Notes: generated from the sequence alone by a model not told the origin. Positions 15,967-22,757 are shown, counted from the first letter of the stretch. The stretch is 39,195 bases of DNA from Microbispora sp. (GCA_019689655.1 JADGHC010000003.1:1-39195); one strand, 5' to 3'. Numbers and translations are program-made.

Positions 15967-16198
15967 GACGCAGGAATTGGAAATTGGGCTCCCACTCGCC
16001 GACAGGTTCTGTCGACCGGCCTGTCGTAGCTTGCACGCCTCCGAGCAAATGTTCCACGTGCGCGCGCAGCACGAACGGGGTGCCATCGGGTCGCATGCGG
16101 TGCTCGATGCCCATGGCTCGCAGGGCCCGGATCTGGGCCGCGCCCTGCCGCTTGCCGGTGATCTCAATCAACTCGTCAGGAGTGCAGGCGATTCTCAT
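15956..16198 (-). CDS. DUF4224 protein, candidate excisionase
   Basis: 80 residues starting at 16198 (MRIACTPDELIEITG). The segment ELIEITGKRQGAAQIRALRA followed by RMRPDGTPFVLRAHVE is the DUF4224 pattern, a small winged-helix-like family usually found immediately upstream of phage integrase genes. The ATG overlaps the stop of the J-domain gene, and the 3' end overlaps int. By position it is the likely recombination directionality factor; DNA binding was not tested. Confidence 0.75.
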   Translation of the reverse strand: MRIACTPDELIEITGKRQGAAQIRALRAMGIEHRMRPDGTPFVLRAHVEHLLGGVQATTGRSTEPVGEWEPNFQFLRHGT

Positions 16199-16842
16199 GA
16201 CAGCGCCTCCAGGCCCTGGTCGCGGGCACGGTTGATGCGGGCGGCGAGCTCGGTATCGCCGCCGCCACGGTCCGGGTGGTGTTTCATGATGAGTGAGCGG
16301 TGCGCCTGCTCGATCTGCTCGCGAGTGACGTTCGGGCTGGAGAGACCGAGAACCTGCCACCAGCTTTCCGGCGCCGGCAGCGCGGTGAATCCCTGGAACG
16401 CGCGGTCGAGAATTGTGGCACCACCATGGCGCTCGATCGCACGCATCGCTTCGATCGTGGCGGCGATCGCGGCCAGGTTGTCCTGCACGCGGTCGTAACG
16501 ATCGATGGCCATGCAGCGCGTGTCCTTCCCTTTGCGCCAATACACCGCGACGCCGGGATCGACGGCTGTGCGATCGCTGCGAGGCAATCCGTCCAGCCGC
16601 GTCGGAATGTTTGTGATGATCACCACGTCGTCGCGCGTGACACCCATGCGGCCGAGCTCCTCGAGCACGCGCTGCACGCCGTCGGCGACAGAGAGATCGC
16701 GCTTGCGCATGTAGCTGCCGGTGCCTGAGCTGAAGAAGTGCCGCTCGGTCTTGCCGAACTTCGCTCGCTCGCGCCGCCATTCTTCGGTGCGCCGCCAGCC
16801 GACCGGCCATTGCAACGGGAACGCTTGAATCGCTTCGCTCAT
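16195..16842 (-). CDS. J-domain protein
   Basis: 215 residues. The C-terminal 60 residues are a J domain: WWQVLGLSSPNVTREQIEQA, then RSLIMKHHPDRGGGDTE with the diagnostic HPD tripeptide, which would stimulate host DnaK. The N-terminal 150 residues (FPLQWPVGWRRTEEWRRERA, VVIITNIPTRLDGLPRS) are a phage-specific domain seen with such J domains. A GAGGAAC Shine-Dalgarno precedes the start. It may recruit DnaK during early growth; that is inference. Confidence 0.85.
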   Translation of the reverse strand: MSEAIQAFPLQWPVGWRRTEEWRRERAKFGKTERHFFSSGTGSYMRKRDLSVADGVQRVLEELGRMGVTRDDVVIITNIPTRLDGLPRSDRTAVDPGVAVYWRKGKDTRCMAIDRYDRVQDNLAAIAATIEAMRAIERHGGATILDRAFQGFTALPAPESWWQVLGLSSPNVTREQIEQAHRSLIMKHHPDRGGGDTELAARINRARDQGLEALS

Positions 16843-16919
16843 GTTCCTCGACTCTCGAATGTTATTTCAGCAACCCGAGCAGCCCGCGACACCACGGCGC
16901 GCCGCTTCTCGGGCGGCAG

Positions 16920-17120
16920 TCAAAACCCAGTGCACCGCCGGTCCGGGTACGGCCCGTCGTCGTCGGGCTCGTCTGCCTGCTCTTGTTCTCTCAGCAATCG
17001 ATCGACCTCAGCCAATGATTCGCGCGCCCGCTCGGCCGCCCAATGCGTTGTATCAGCCAGCTGCGCGAGGGCGTCGTGTAGCCCGCGCAGGATCGCGAGC
17101 AGCGGATCACGATCACTCAT
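16920..17120 (-). CDS. Small early protein, 66 aa
   Basis: The start (MSDRDPLLAILRGLHDALAQ) overlaps the end of the previous gene. It is helical (WAAERARESLAEVDRLLREQ) and acidic near the end (QADEPDDDGPYPDRR). No family recognised. It is separated from the J-domain gene by 77 bp with no other feature seen. Confidence 0.65.
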   Translation of the reverse strand: MSDRDPLLAILRGLHDALAQLADTTHWAAERARESLAEVDRLLREQEQADEPDDDGPYPDRRCTGF

Positions 17121-17286
17121 CTCTGCGGTCCTCCGCTTTAGCGATGGCGGGCGCCACCCGGAAGTCGTCGGGGCGCATGTCCACGAACACGCACTTGTGC
17201 GTCGGGTCGTCCGGCATCCGGCCGCAATCGTCGGTCACTTCCCACTTCACGGACCGCAGCCTCTCGACCAAGTCGTTCACATTCAT
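17113..17286 (-). CDS. Small early protein, 57 aa (not in the ORF track)
   Basis: This gene is too short for the track. ATG 17286 overlaps the previous stop (ATGA) and its TGA at 17113-17115 overlaps the next start. Product begins MNVNDLVERLRSVKWEVTDD and ends AIAKAEDRRDE, with CGRMPDDPTHKCVFVDMRP in the middle. The CVFVDMRPDDFRVAPAI portion looks like a small phage domain of unknown role. Overlaps on both sides argue that it is translated. The overlapping track ORF 17138-17386 is a shadow. Confidence 0.65.
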   Translation of the reverse strand: MNVNDLVERLRSVKWEVTDDCGRMPDDPTHKCVFVDMRPDDFRVAPAIAKAEDRRDE

Positions 17287-17471
17287 TCCCGACTCCTATT
17301 GCTCCACAAAACAAGTCCCCAGCACCAACCTCCGACGAAACACGCGGCGAAAACCGCGAACCAGACTCCACGATCCATCCCGGCAAACAAACCAGCGAAC
17401 GTCATGAAGGTCGCTACAGGAACCCCCGGGTGGTCTTTCAGGCGCTGCCAGTAAGTGCGGCGCTCGGTCAT
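17283..17471 (-). CDS. Small inner-membrane protein, 62 aa
   Basis: After a basic N-terminus (MTERRTYWQRLKDHPGVPV) come two hydrophobic segments, ATFMTFAGLFAGM and VWFAVFAACFVGGWCWGLVLW, and a short positive tail (SNRSRE). The topology is of a small inner-membrane protein. ATGA overlaps join it to the genes on both sides. Superinfection exclusion is a common job for such proteins in leftward operons; here it is only a possibility. Confidence 0.68.
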   Translation of the reverse strand: MTERRTYWQRLKDHPGVPVATFMTFAGLFAGMDRGVWFAVFAACFVGGWCWGLVLWSNRSRE

Positions 17472-17755
17472 GCTTTCGCCTCCCGCAGCCTCGCGTTCTC
17501 GGCGGCTAGTCGGTCGCGTTCGGCGAGCAGCTCGCGGATCGTGTCGGGGTCGCAGGCGGCGATCAGGGCGGCGTTGGCAAAGAGGTCGCCACCGTCCATC
17601 CTGAGGCCATAGGGCTGTGCAATAGGCACCAAGCGACCTTCATCAAACGACTTGGCCTGCACAACGTAATCGTGTCGGACGGACCACAGCCCCGGCGTCG
17701 GCCCCATCGCCAGCGCCTCGCGGATGCGTTCGTAGCGGTCAGTCATCGCTTTCAC
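17468..17755 (-). CDS. Ead/Ea22-like early protein, 95 aa
   Basis: The product ends with ANAALIAACDPDTIRELLAE followed by a short coiled coil (RDRLAAENARLREA). This resembles the Ead/Ea22-like family motif in which N-A-x-L-I-A-A-(n)-P precedes a leucine-rich helix. The N-terminal part (RIREALAMGPTPGLWSVRHD) is a short phage domain often seen in these modular early proteins. Function unknown. ATGA overlap with the gene upstream. Confidence 0.68.
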   Translation of the reverse strand: MKAMTDRYERIREALAMGPTPGLWSVRHDYVVQAKSFDEGRLVPIAQPYGLRMDGGDLFANAALIAACDPDTIRELLAERDRLAAENARLREAKA

Positions 17756-18354
17756 GACTGCACCCCCTTCCCGCGCGCCTGGTCGATGGCGGCGTCCAGG
17801 TCATCGCCGTCGAGTTCGTCCGAGTACGTGCAAACAACCGCGCTCATTCCGTAGTCCATCGCTCCCAGGCCGCGCACAACCGCAACGTCCTCGACGGCTC
17901 CCTTGCGCAGCAGGCGATACCGCGCCGCATCCTCCCGCAGGCGCGCATTCTCGGTCCGCAGGCGCTCGATCTTCCTAACAGCGCACTTGTAATGCCCAGC
18001 CCCCCACGACCAGCAGTCGTCGGCGTGGGTGCTGGCTCGGGATTCGTAGATCGTGTGCTTGCTCTCACTCATCGTTGCGGCGGATTCGATTGCTCGCTCA
18101 TCACATCTTCTCCCGATCTCGTCGCTCACCTTTCTCCTCCGGTGCTGGTCGGCCTGCTTGCACGTGGAAAAGTGCGATACGTGCCGGCCGTACTCGAATG
18201 TCTCGTCGCCGGGCTCAACCGAGTCGGCGTCCACCGGCATGTTTTTGCCGGCCGCAGTCTTCAGCCAGACGATCCGCGCCTGGCACGTCCTGCAGCGCGT
18301 GATCCTGCGCTCGTGCTCGATGCTCAAGGAGTCCGAGGGAAGTTGCTCGTTCAT
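17752..18354 (-). CDS. Two-part zinc-binding early protein, 200 aa (possible gene fusion)
   Basis: Start 18354 (MNEQLPSDS) follows GGAGGAAAG and overlaps the previous stop. Residues about 15-70 form a Cys/His cluster (CRTCQARIVWLKTAAGK ... HVSHFSTC), a small zinc-ribbon seen in phage early proteins. The second half starts at an internal ATG (18072, MSESKHTIYESRAS) and has a coiled coil (VRKIERLRTENARLREDAA) and the ending LDGDDLDAAIDQARGKG, typical of a separate early gene. A 10-codon frame MSEQSNPPQR ends in an ATGA overlap with that internal ATG. So this may be two genes that became fused in frame, or one ORF with a second internal start. Confidence 0.65.
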   Translation of the reverse strand: MNEQLPSDSLSIEHERRITRCRTCQARIVWLKTAAGKNMPVDADSVEPGDETFEYGRHVSHFSTCKQADQHRRRKVSDEIGRRCDERAIESAATMSESKHTIYESRASTHADDCWSWGAGHYKCAVRKIERLRTENARLREDAARYRLLRKGAVEDVAVVRGLGAMDYGMSAVVCTYSDELDGDDLDAAIDQARGKGVQS

Positions 18355-18614
18355 TTGACTTTCCTCCAATCGACGCCAGCGACTGCATGGCGCAGCTGGG
18401 CGCGGGTCTTCGGCGGAGTCAGGCGGAGCTGGCTGATGTCTTCCGTGGCCACGCGCAGACGCCGCAATTCGTGCGCCAGGACCTTCAGCGCGATCTTGTG
18501 CATGTCGCCCGGATCGTAGACGGTCGAATCAGCCACAAGCATTGCGCCGGGAACGGTCAATGTTTCGACCAACTCGTCGGGTGATCCTTGCTCTCGGTTG
18601 CTGAAGTCACTCAT
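18351..18614 (-). CDS. Early protein with SNREQGSP leader, 87 aa
   Basis: Starts MSDFSNREQGSPDELVETL. The first part repeats, in protein and in 26 bp of DNA, the start of the gene at 18968. The rest (HKIALKVLAHELRRLRVATE) is helical and unrelated to that second gene, so only the 5' end is shared. ATGA overlap with the gene downstream. No family recognised. Confidence 0.68.
   Translation of the reverse strand: MSDFSNREQGSPDELVETLTVPGAMLVADSTVYDPGDMHKIALKVLAHELRRLRVATEDISQLRLTPPKTRAQLRHAVAGVDWRKVK
18577..18602 (+). repeat. 26-bp repeat in early gene 5' ends, copy 1
   Basis: Identical to 18940-18965. It encodes, on the minus strand, the leader SNREQGSP plus flanking bases near the start of the 87-aa gene. 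Confidence 0.85.
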
Positions 18615-18699
18615 CGCGCTTGCCCTGCGATAAGGCTTTGCGGCGCTCGTCCTCGGCGATGATTTTTCGCGCGAGCGTGAGTCCGCCGACGCCTGGCAT
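18607..18699 (-). CDS. Mini-gene, 30 aa
   Basis: Too short for the track. ATG 18699 overlaps the upstream stop (TGATG) and has GAGGAGAAAG about 5 nt before it, one of the better Shine-Dalgarno sequences in this operon. The stop overlaps the next start. Product MPGVGGLTLARKIIAEDERR... is basic and helical. Phage operons of this type often carry such coupled mini-genes. Function unknown. Confidence 0.5.
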   Translation of the reverse strand: MPGVGGLTLARKIIAEDERRKALSQGKRDE

Positions 18700-18968
18700 C
18701 ACTCTTTCTCCTCAAGCTTCCGCTCAAGCGCATTGATGTGTTTGCGCTGGCCTTCGATGCGCCGGCACAGGGCGTTGATCAGAGCCGTTGTATCCGCACC
18801 GTCGAAGCCTTCGGAAAGTTCGATCACCTTGGCTGGCGGCATGCGCAATTGCTCGATGCAGTCAGCCGCGCTCTCAAGCAACTTCGCGTACTTGGTCGGT
18901 ATGCCAACCACTCCGAGCCGCAAACGGTCGACTAGGTCCTCGGGTGATCCTTGCTCTCGGTTGCTCAT
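18699..18968 (-). CDS. Early protein with SNREQGSP leader, 89 aa
   Basis: The start is set at 18968 (MSNREQGSPEDLVDRLRLGV), which overlaps the stop of the DUF1364 gene. After the shared leader the protein is helical (TKYAKLLESAADCIEQLRMP) with a C-terminal coiled coil (GQRKHINALERKLEEKE). The AADCIEQLR segment recurs in many short phage early proteins of unknown function. The 5' end is a DNA duplicate of the gene two positions downstream. Confidence 0.7.
   Translation of the reverse strand: MSNREQGSPEDLVDRLRLGVVGIPTKYAKLLESAADCIEQLRMPPAKVIELSEGFDGADTTALINALCRRIEGQRKHINALERKLEEKE
18940..18965 (+). repeat. 26-bp repeat in early gene 5' ends, copy 2
   Basis: Identical to 18577-18602; located at the beginning of the 89-aa gene. 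The duplicated block covers only the leader codons. Confidence 0.85.
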
Positions 18969-19273
18969 GCTGCCAACCCTCCGGGAATGATGTACTCGCG
19001 CTCCCAACAGTACGCCAGCCATTGGCATAGCGCGCGGAGCGCTTCGGCGTCGAGTTGGGTGCGGGTGTAGCTCGATCGGTAACGGCCGTCGAAGATGCCG
19101 TGGCAACGCTCGCACGCCGGGAACGCCGCGGCGTCACAAGGTTTCTGACCGACGCCAGCAATGCCGCCTCGACGGATGTGGCACAGCACGGTCTGCTCAC
19201 GGTCGTGACTGCAGCCTTGCAAGCGCAGGTAGCACGGCTGGCCCGCAGCGAGTTGGCGGAGGTTACGCGGCAT
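18965..19273 (-). CDS. DUF1364 putative nuclease
   Basis: Start 19273 (MPRNLRQLAAGQPCYLRLQG), 102 residues. The pattern GQPCYLRLQGC ... TVLCHIRRGGIAGVGQKP ... FPACERCHGIFDGR is the DUF1364 family, found in lambdoid early regions and predicted to be an HNH-like endonuclease with a Cys/His metal site. It overlaps both neighbours and lies in the recombination part of the operon. The activity is a family prediction. Confidence 0.8.
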   Translation of the reverse strand: MPRNLRQLAAGQPCYLRLQGCSHDREQTVLCHIRRGGIAGVGQKPCDAAAFPACERCHGIFDGRYRSSYTRTQLDAEALRALCQWLAYCWEREYIIPGGLAA

Positions 19274-19598
19274 GCGGCACCTCCTCGTTCGGGTCCGGAA
19301 TGTACACGCCATGCTCAGCCATGCGTCGCTGGATGAAGGCGATGAAGTCCATGAACTCCGTCGTCTTCAGTTTCGAGCTGCGCCGAATTGGGCGCATGCG
19401 CTTTCGGCCGAAGCCTTCCAGGACTTCCCATCCGCTCCACTCGCCGAGGAAATATTCATGCAGGTCCTCAGCATCCCAGCCGGGCATGTGCTGGAGGATC
19501 GTCGCGTAGACGCATCCCCAGAGGTACCGATTCTGTTCATGGCTTCGGCGGCGGCCCTTGGGCTTCACGTCCTGGCCGCATGTGGGGCAGATGTTCAC
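19263..19598 (-). CDS. Conserved recombination-associated protein (zinc finger start), 111 aa
   Basis: I prefer a GTG start at 19598: GGAG lies 8 nt before it and it overlaps the upstream stop (GTGA); the ATG at 19640 would overlap that gene by 46 nt. The product then begins VNICPTCGQDVKPKGRRRSH, a single Cys pair, followed by EQNRYLWGCVYATILQHMPG, LHEYFLGEW and SSKLKTTEFMDFIAFIQRRM, and YIPDPNE near the end. This S/R-x-x-Q-N-R-Y-x-W and T-T-x-E-F pattern is common beside phage recombination ATPases and annealing proteins and is sometimes called NinB-like. Exact function uncertain. Confidence 0.7.
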   Translation of the reverse strand: MNICPTCGQDVKPKGRRRSHEQNRYLWGCVYATILQHMPGWDAEDLHEYFLGEWSGWEVLEGFGRKRMRPIRRSSKLKTTEFMDFIAFIQRRMAEHGVYIPDPNEEVPHAA

Positions 19599-19909
19599 GC
19601 TCTGGACTCCAACGCTTTGAACCTCTTCCATCGACGCCATGCGGCACGCTGCACTTCTTGGCCCCGCGGCGTCTTCGCGTAGGCCGCGCGTCGGGCTCGC
19701 TGATCCGGCCTGGCGTTGTAGCGCTTGGCCATCGCCTTGTACTGCTCCCGCTTCAGCTCGCGAATCTCGCGCATATAGGCGTCGTGGCAGACCTTGCACA
19801 CGTTCATGTAGCCGTCACGATTGCGTGCAGAGGTCCGATAGAAGTTGCATCGGGAAACAACCTTTTCCACTTTGCATTCACGGCAGCGCTTGCGACGGAT
19901 TACTCTCAT
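19595..19909 (-). CDS. Small Cys-rich zinc-binding protein, 104 aa
   Basis: Two Cys pairs (RKRCRECKVEKVVSRCNFY and GYMNVCKVCHDAYMREI) form a treble-clef-like site found in many phage and HNH-related proteins, here without the HNH catalytic residues. A very basic helical tail follows (REQYKAMAKRYNARPDQRAR). It probably binds nucleic acid. The start overlaps the stop of the ATPase gene. Confidence 0.7.
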   Translation of the reverse strand: MRVIRRKRCRECKVEKVVSRCNFYRTSARNRDGYMNVCKVCHDAYMREIRELKREQYKAMAKRYNARPDQRARRAAYAKTPRGQEVQRAAWRRWKRFKALESRA

Positions 19910-21012
19910 GCCGCGTCCTTCGGCTGCTCGGTCATCGGGACTTCCTCGTCGAACTTCTCGGGCGGCTGGACGCCGTAGGCATGACCGCGAGACTTCAGCC
20001 AGATCGTGTTCCGCGCCTCCTGGAGCTCGGCCAGGTGCTTTTTCTCGATGGCCGTCTTGGATCGCGTGCCGAAGACCTGCTCGATGTAGTCGCCTCGGGC
20101 CGCTTTCATGTCGGCACTCTGGCCAGGGAACATTCGGTCAAGCTCGGCCTGGATTTCCTCGAGCGCGATTTCCCGCTGTGTCTCGCGCGCCTTCCAGGCT
20201 GAATCGCCGTCCTCGGTGATCAGGTCGCCGTTGTCGCGTGTGGTGTCGATCGTCGGGCCAGCCCCGCCGATGTCGAGCGTCTTGATGTGCGGCAGGAAGT
20301 CCTTGAACGAAGGATTGCGGAGGATCTTGCCGTCCAGGAACGTCGAGCGGTCCTTCAGGACGTAACAGACGCGGTCGATGCTCTGGACCGAGCCGTCCTT
20401 CAATGTCTGCTCCTGCTCCATCTGCATCAGCAGGGAAGGTTCGAAACCGGTCTCGCCCTCGGCCTTCATCTTCACGCCGGTCTTCACCAGCTCTTTTTTG
20501 CCGGCGTCGTTGACCTGCATGTCATACTCGTATCCCTGCCGGCCGCACATCAGAATGTGCAACGGGGAATTGAGATACAGGTCGGTGAAGTTCTCGCGCC
20601 AGTCCTGCTTGACCGCGCGCCAGTCGGAGAACTCCAGCCCGCGCCTGCGGTTCTTCTTCGTGGCGTACTCGTCACAGAAGATCGTCCAGAAGTGCGTGAT
20701 GCTGTCGATGATCAGCGCGTCGGCGTTGGCCGTGGCCCACTTGATACCCTCGCGCAGATCCGACAGGGCACGGGTGCGGGCCACCATCAGCTCAATCCCG
20801 GCTTCCTTGAACCGGGGCATCACCCACGCCGCACCGTTCTCGGTATCGATGAACGCGACCGTGTTTTTGATCTGTACGCCTCGCTGCTTCATGTAGCCGA
20901 CGAGGCCGATGGCCACGCTACTCGCGGTATAGGTCTTGCCGCTGCCCGCCAAGCCCATGATGCCGGCCTTGAGGTGACTGTGACCTGTCATAGCTTTCTG
21001 AAAAATGCTCAT
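19906..21012 (-). CDS. RecA-fold phage ATPase (Sak4-like recombination ATPase)
   Basis: 368 residues. Walker A is GLAGSGKT (residues 20-27). NTVAFIDTENGAAWVMPRF and a Walker B at ALIIDSITHFW follow, then the RecA-core-like PLHILMCGRQGYEY. Such ATPases replace Red/Erf-type annealing proteins in many temperate phages and are described as Sak4-like or phage nucleotide-binding proteins. The C-terminal 100 residues are helical (IALEEIQAELDRMF) and may contact DNA or a single-strand binding protein. It lies just before two Cys-rich small proteins in the operon. Confidence 0.78.
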   Translation of the reverse strand: MSIFQKAMTGHSHLKAGIMGLAGSGKTYTASSVAIGLVGYMKQRGVQIKNTVAFIDTENGAAWVMPRFKEAGIELMVARTRALSDLREGIKWATANADALIIDSITHFWTIFCDEYATKKNRRRGLEFSDWRAVKQDWRENFTDLYLNSPLHILMCGRQGYEYDMQVNDAGKKELVKTGVKMKAEGETGFEPSLLMQMEQEQTLKDGSVQSIDRVCYVLKDRSTFLDGKILRNPSFKDFLPHIKTLDIGGAGPTIDTTRDNGDLITEDGDSAWKARETQREIALEEIQAELDRMFPGQSADMKAARGDYIEQVFGTRSKTAIEKKHLAELQEARNTIWLKSRGHAYGVQPPEKFDEEVPMTEQPKDAA

Positions 21013-21127
21013 GTTTGATTACCTTTCGTTTCGGGCAGCACCCGTATTTGTTCCAGTGGGCGAGGTCGCTTTCCATCCGGCGGATGGTGCGCTCTAGCCA
21101 GTCATCCGGCGGCTCGGCGGCGTGCAC
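20918..21127 (-). CDS. Uncertain small ORF overlapping the ATPase gene, 69 aa
   Basis: A GTG at 21127 opens a frame MHAAEPPDDWLERTIRRMES... that fills the 90-bp gap between two genes. It has the look of a coding N-terminus (RRMESDLAHWNKYGCCPKRK). It then runs 95 nt into the ATPase gene in another frame, where its sequence (QSPQGRHHGLGGQRQ) looks non-coding. Either the overlap is real or the original 3' end has been lost. Confidence 0.4.
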   Translation of the reverse strand: MHAAEPPDDWLERTIRRMESDLAHWNKYGCCPKRKVIKHEHFSESYDRSQSPQGRHHGLGGQRQDLYRE

Positions 21128-21308
21128 GTTGCAGCCTCCATTGCGCCAAGTTCACGACGTGGTCGGGGTGCTGCCGGTGAAACTCGGCCAGCGACCGCTC
21201 GGCCCGCGCCGTCTTCGGATTCTTTGCGATGCGCGCCCGCCAAATGCGTTCCATGAGCACGCACCAGTCGAAATAGTGGTGATTGTTCACCCACCTGAAA
21301 AGCTTCAT
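21102..21308 (-). CDS. Small basic early protein, 68 aa
   Basis: Start 21308 (MKLFRWVNNHHYFDWCVLME), overlapping the upstream stop. It has an aromatic N-terminus and an Arg-rich helical C-terminus (NLAQWRLQRARRRAAG). Nucleic-acid binding is possible. No family recognised. Confidence 0.65.
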   Translation of the reverse strand: MKLFRWVNNHHYFDWCVLMERIWRARIAKNPKTARAERSLAEFHRQHPDHVVNLAQWRLQRARRRAAG

Positions 21309-21490
21309 TCGGCTACCCTCATGAGGAACTTCGCATTCATCTCGAAGAGCACCCGCAACGGGCCTTGATCTTTCGCGCATAGCTCTGCTCGCTCCTCGTT
21401 CATCTTGGCCAGTACCAGCGCCTGCCAACGATCGCTCGCGGTGATCGTCTTCGGGGCATCGACAAACTTGTCATCGTTGGCGGCGCTCAC
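21305..21490 (-). CDS. Small early protein, 61 aa
   Basis: GTG start at 21490 with GGAGAAAGGA just upstream. The product (DRWQALVLAKMNEERAELCA) is helical and soluble. No family recognised. It is coupled by ATGA to the next gene. Confidence 0.62.
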   Translation of the reverse strand: MSAANDDKFVDAPKTITASDRWQALVLAKMNEERAELCAKDQGPLRVLFEMNAKFLMRVAE

Positions 21491-21505
21491 ATCCTTTCTC
21501 CAGAC

Positions 21506-21811
21506 TTAGGCAGCCGGGTTGAACGCCAGCGCCAGGATCTTTCGGCGCGTGTCATCGATGGCGTTCAACTTCTGCTGCAACTCCTCGCGCGCCTTCTGCT
21601 CGGCTTTGTCGAGCTGCGCGAGCTGGGCGTTGATGACGTCGTCGCTGCCCAATGTCGGAAACTCGATCTCCAGCCACGGCGAGAGGCGGACGTATCCATC
21701 GGGAATGGTTTCGTCTGAATCTTCGTCAGATGTGCCAGCCTCAGAGGACCATGTGCACCGATGATCGACCCAGCCGATGCGCTGAAAGAGCGCGACTTTT
21801 CGCTTGTTCAT
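21506..21811 (-). CDS. Early protein, 101 aa, C-terminal ILALAFNPAA
   Basis: N-terminal half is acidic and beta-like (ETIPDGYVRLSPWLEIEFP). The C-terminal half is a coiled coil (LAQLDKAEQKAREELQQKLN) ending DDTRRKILALAFNPAA. A very similar ending (RKRILALSFNPAEG) survives out of context just upstream of the 64-aa gene at 22214, so a related gene once stood there. Function unknown. Confidence 0.68.
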   Translation of the reverse strand: MNKRKVALFQRIGWVDHRCTWSSEAGTSDEDSDETIPDGYVRLSPWLEIEFPTLGSDDVINAQLAQLDKAEQKAREELQQKLNAIDDTRRKILALAFNPAA

Positions 21812-21851
21812 GTTTGTTTCCTAAAAGGTTCAACTTCGTTCGTGGACTTGG

Positions 21852-22001
21852 CTATCTGCCGCCAAGGGTTTCGCAGGTCTCAAGCGCTGCAAGCGCCTTC
21901 AGCAAGCAGGGGAGGTCTTCGTAGTCGAGCGACGCAAAACCGTCTTGCTCGATCTCCGCGACGATCTCGTCCAATTCCTGCTTCGCCTGTTTGATGTCCA
22001 T
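21852..22001 (-). CDS. Small acidic protein, 49 aa (not in the ORF track)
   Basis: ATG 22001, TAG 21852-21854. The product MDIKQAKQELDEIVAEIEQD... DYEDLPCLLKALAALETCET is a helical, acidic protein. An AGGTCT stretch just upstream may serve as a weak ribosome site. It fills the gap between two real genes in the same operon direction. No family recognised. Confidence 0.6.
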   Translation of the reverse strand: MDIKQAKQELDEIVAEIEQDGFASLDYEDLPCLLKALAALETCETLGGR

Positions 22002-22012
22002 AGACCTGTTCT

Positions 22013-22038
22013 CGATCTGTTAGCGAAACTTCAGCGCC
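22013..22038 (+). repeat. 26-bp repeat at gene 3' ends, copy 1
   Basis: Identical to 22758-22783. On the minus strand it encodes ALKFR and the stop of the 64-aa gene, plus a few untranslated bases. Confidence 0.85.
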
Positions 22039-22214
22039 CGCTCGCCAGCCTCCAGCCGCAGCCGAAACGGGCTGCCGGGCCTCCCCCAGGTCGGATACGA
22101 CTTGGCATGGTCGACGTATGCCTGGAGCGCGGCGCGAAGCTCGGCGATCCACTGCGCGGCCTCGTCCGGGTGGTCGAGGCAGTAGGCCACGAGTTGGTTG
22201 TGTTGCTGGTCCAT
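22020..22214 (-). CDS. Small early protein, 64 aa
   Basis: Start 22214 (MDQQHNQLVAYCLDHPDEAA). Helical N-terminal half (QWIAELRAALQAYVDHAKSY) and basic C-terminus (PFRLRLEAGERALKFR). The last codons are repeated as a relic 750 bp upstream. No family recognised. Confidence 0.65.
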   Translation of the reverse strand: MDQQHNQLVAYCLDHPDEAAQWIAELRAALQAYVDHAKSYPTWGRPGSPFRLRLEAGERALKFR

Positions 22215-22224
22215 CGGCCAGCCC

Positions 22225-22479
22225 TCAGCTGGATTGAACGACAGCGCCAAGATCCGTTTCCGCGGACTTGCAGACGGCGCACGAGTCGCCGAAGCGCTCG
22301 GCATCGCACTGCTCGTTGTAGGAGGCGACAAGCGCCTCCCCAGGCTGGCCGCGCCACACACGGACGTTGCGGTAAGGGAGAGAAGATGCGCAGTTGCGAG
22401 CCTTCCGCTCGCTCTCCCAGACACCCAGGGCCTGGACCTCGGAGAGGGTTTCGGGAGAGATGAAGGAGATGGTGTACAT
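22225..22479 (-). CDS. First gene after the inner leftward promoter, 84 aa
   Basis: Start 22479 (MYTISFISPETLSEVQALGV) with AGGAG 6 nt upstream. It has four cysteines in two groups (ARNCASSLPYR, then EQCDAERFGDSCAVCKSA), possibly metal-binding. It is the first gene downstream of a TTGACA promoter and would be transcribed even if the main leftward promoter is repressed. No family recognised. Confidence 0.68.
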   Translation of the reverse strand: MYTISFISPETLSEVQALGVWESERKARNCASSLPYRNVRVWRGQPGEALVASYNEQCDAERFGDSCAVCKSAETDLGAVVQSS

Positions 22480-22525
22480 GGGAGGCTCCTAGAAAGGGAC
22501 TATGGTTCATTTCCCGTTTCGTGCT

Positions 22526-22558
22526 ATTATAGTAGCGTCGTTGCCACGATAATGTCAA
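22526..22558 (-). promoter_or_regulatory. Strong inner leftward promoter
   Basis: The minus strand has a perfect -35 TTGACA (22558-22553), then TACTAT after 18 nt and TATAAT after 21 nt (22531-22526), so one of these is the -10. It would drive the 84-aa gene and everything downstream. It overlaps the start of the plus-strand HTH gene, and the imperfect palindrome GCTATTATAGTAGC (22523-22536) covers its -10, a plausible operator. Confidence 0.6.
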
Positions 22559-22563
22559 CACCA

Positions 22564-22749
22564 ATGAGCATAGAAAAACGCATTGAAAAGGCCAGAGAAG
22601 ATGTGAAGTCCCGTGTTGGGCAGCATCGGGAGATCGCCAAGGCGCTTGGCGTGCACTACAACTGGGTGCGCCGGTTCGCCTCGGGAGCGCTGCAAGAGCC
22701 TGGCGCTATCAAGTTCGCGCATCTGGAGGAGTGGCTTGCCAAACATTGA
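22564..22749 (+). CDS. Small HTH regulator (Cro-like), antisense to the leftward operon
   Basis: 61 residues from ATG 22564, or 65 from ATG 22552. HREIAKALGVHYNWVRRFAS is a helix-turn-helix, and the whole protein (EKRIEKAREDV at the N-terminus, LEEWLAKH at the end) has the form of a short DNA-binding protein. It is the only plus-strand gene inside the minus-strand early operon. No Shine-Dalgarno was found. A TATTAT box (22525-22530) lies upstream but with no good -35. By position it may repress the divergent TTGACA promoter. Confidence 0.75.
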   Translation: MSIEKRIEKAREDVKSRVGQHREIAKALGVHYNWVRRFASGALQEPGAIKFAHLEEWLAKH

Positions 22750-22757
22750 GCTGCTCC

